Below, piece after piece: positions 19,859 to 20,176 of a stretch of DNA of 20,176 bases. Below the pieces are notes generated by a model that made no database searches, was not told where the DNA came from, and worked only from the letters and a program-made list of their open reading frames with translations. The translations under genes and the position numbers were made by a program. Origin of the DNA: Patescibacteria group bacterium (GTDB lineage: Bacteria > Patescibacteriota > Gracilibacteria > Peribacterales > Peribacteraceae); NCBI GenBank assembly GCA_018818235.1, contig JAHISE010000155.1:1-20176 (forward strand), read 5' to 3'. Position 1 is the stretch's first letter, and every line of letters begins with the position of its first letter.

Positions 19859-20176
19859 TCAAATACTAACACTAACCGGAGTAGACGTATTTTCAAATAC
19901 TACCTTCCTTAATTTCTCAACCTTATCTGTCTGTTCCCACTTAACGCCCAAGTCCTCACGCCCCATGTGACCGTAAGCGGCCAGTTGTTTGTACTGAGGA
20001 CGCAAAAGATCTAAGTCTCTGATAACCCCTGCCGGAGTTAAATCAAAAGTTTCTTTAACAGCTCGCTCGATCTCGCGATCGGAAACCTGACCTGTTCCAA
20101 AAGTAGTTACATGAACGGACACAGGTTCCGGATAACCGATTGCATACGCGATCTGAACTTCGCATTTATCGGCAAG
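19859..20176 (-). CDS. metK: S-adenosylmethionine synthetase, C-terminal part (runs off the window)
   Basis: 105 residues up to the stop at 19859; the gene continues past the right edge. ADKCEVQIAYAIG, YPEPVSVHVTTFGTG and AAYGHMGREDLGVKWEQTDK are the conserved C-terminal segments of methionine adenosyltransferase, which makes SAM from methionine and ATP. The end (KLRKVVFENTSTPVSVSI) is not conserved in the family. Chromosomal housekeeping gene. It would supply SAM for the methyltransferases and radical SAM enzyme nearby, but that is a general role and no evidence of linkage. Confidence 0.93.
   Translation of the reverse strand, partial: LADKCEVQIAYAIGYPEPVSVHVTTFGTGQVSDREIERAVKETFDLTPAGVIRDLDLLRPQYKQLAAYGHMGREDLGVKWEQTDKVEKLRKVVFENTSTPVSVSI

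Overview
The window is most simply read as the last part of an integron-type gene-cassette array (about 1-16,890) joined to ordinary chromosome (about 16,900-20,176). Nine attC-like sites of 121-181 bp all point the same way. Each has a 5' core ending AAC, a 3' core beginning GTT and near-complementary outer arms. In most cassettes the R'' core at the end is the exact reverse complement of the R' core at the start, as expected if each unit was inserted as a circle closed at its own attC. The integrase gene (intI) and attI are not here; by polarity they should lie left of base 1. The organism is probably an uncultivated bacterium of the Patescibacteria/CPR kind. This is an inference from missing Shine-Dalgarno signals, apparently leaderless starts, an archaeal-type riboflavin kinase and a diversity-generating retroelement (DGR) repeat pair. 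TGA is an ordinary stop, which argues against Gracilibacteria and Absconditabacteria.

Layout: cassette 1 (139-3370), a BcgI-like restriction-modification pair. Cassette 2 (3371-5325), a DGR target gene with its template repeat. Cassette 3 (5326-6614), a CTP-dependent riboflavin kinase plus a small BECR-like protein with a convergent structured RNA. Cassette 4 (6615-8303), an HNH endonuclease plus a relative of that protein, again with a convergent structured RNA. Cassette 5 (8304-10275), a methyltransferase with an MvaI/BcnI-family endonuclease. Cassette 6 (10276-10868), a small unknown ORF, a damaged attC and an attC-only unit. Cassette 7 (10869-14828), an HTH-methyltransferase, a TdeIII-like endonuclease and a Cas4-like nuclease. 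Cassette 8 (14829-16888), a membrane protein with a DUF3800 protein and a possible RNA. Genes lie in both orientations and mostly carry their own promoters. The cargo is largely defence and conflict genes.

The most unusual feature is that every cassette carries an imperfect terminal inverted repeat of its own (about 25-75 bp, longer with inserted hairpins) just inside its attC boundaries. In the excised circle these arms would flank attC and lengthen its stem greatly. In most cassettes a C-tract and a T-rich GTTTTGTATGTT-like motif follow, always on the same strand and mirrored at the two ends.

Other highlights are the TR/VR pair (15 of 16 differences at template adenines, no reverse transcriptase in the window) and two related proteins each followed by a convergent, promoter-driven three-way-junction RNA. 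The right flank holds a TylF-like methyltransferase, a MiaB-like radical SAM enzyme, an unknown gene, a metK 3' remnant and the 3' end of metK.
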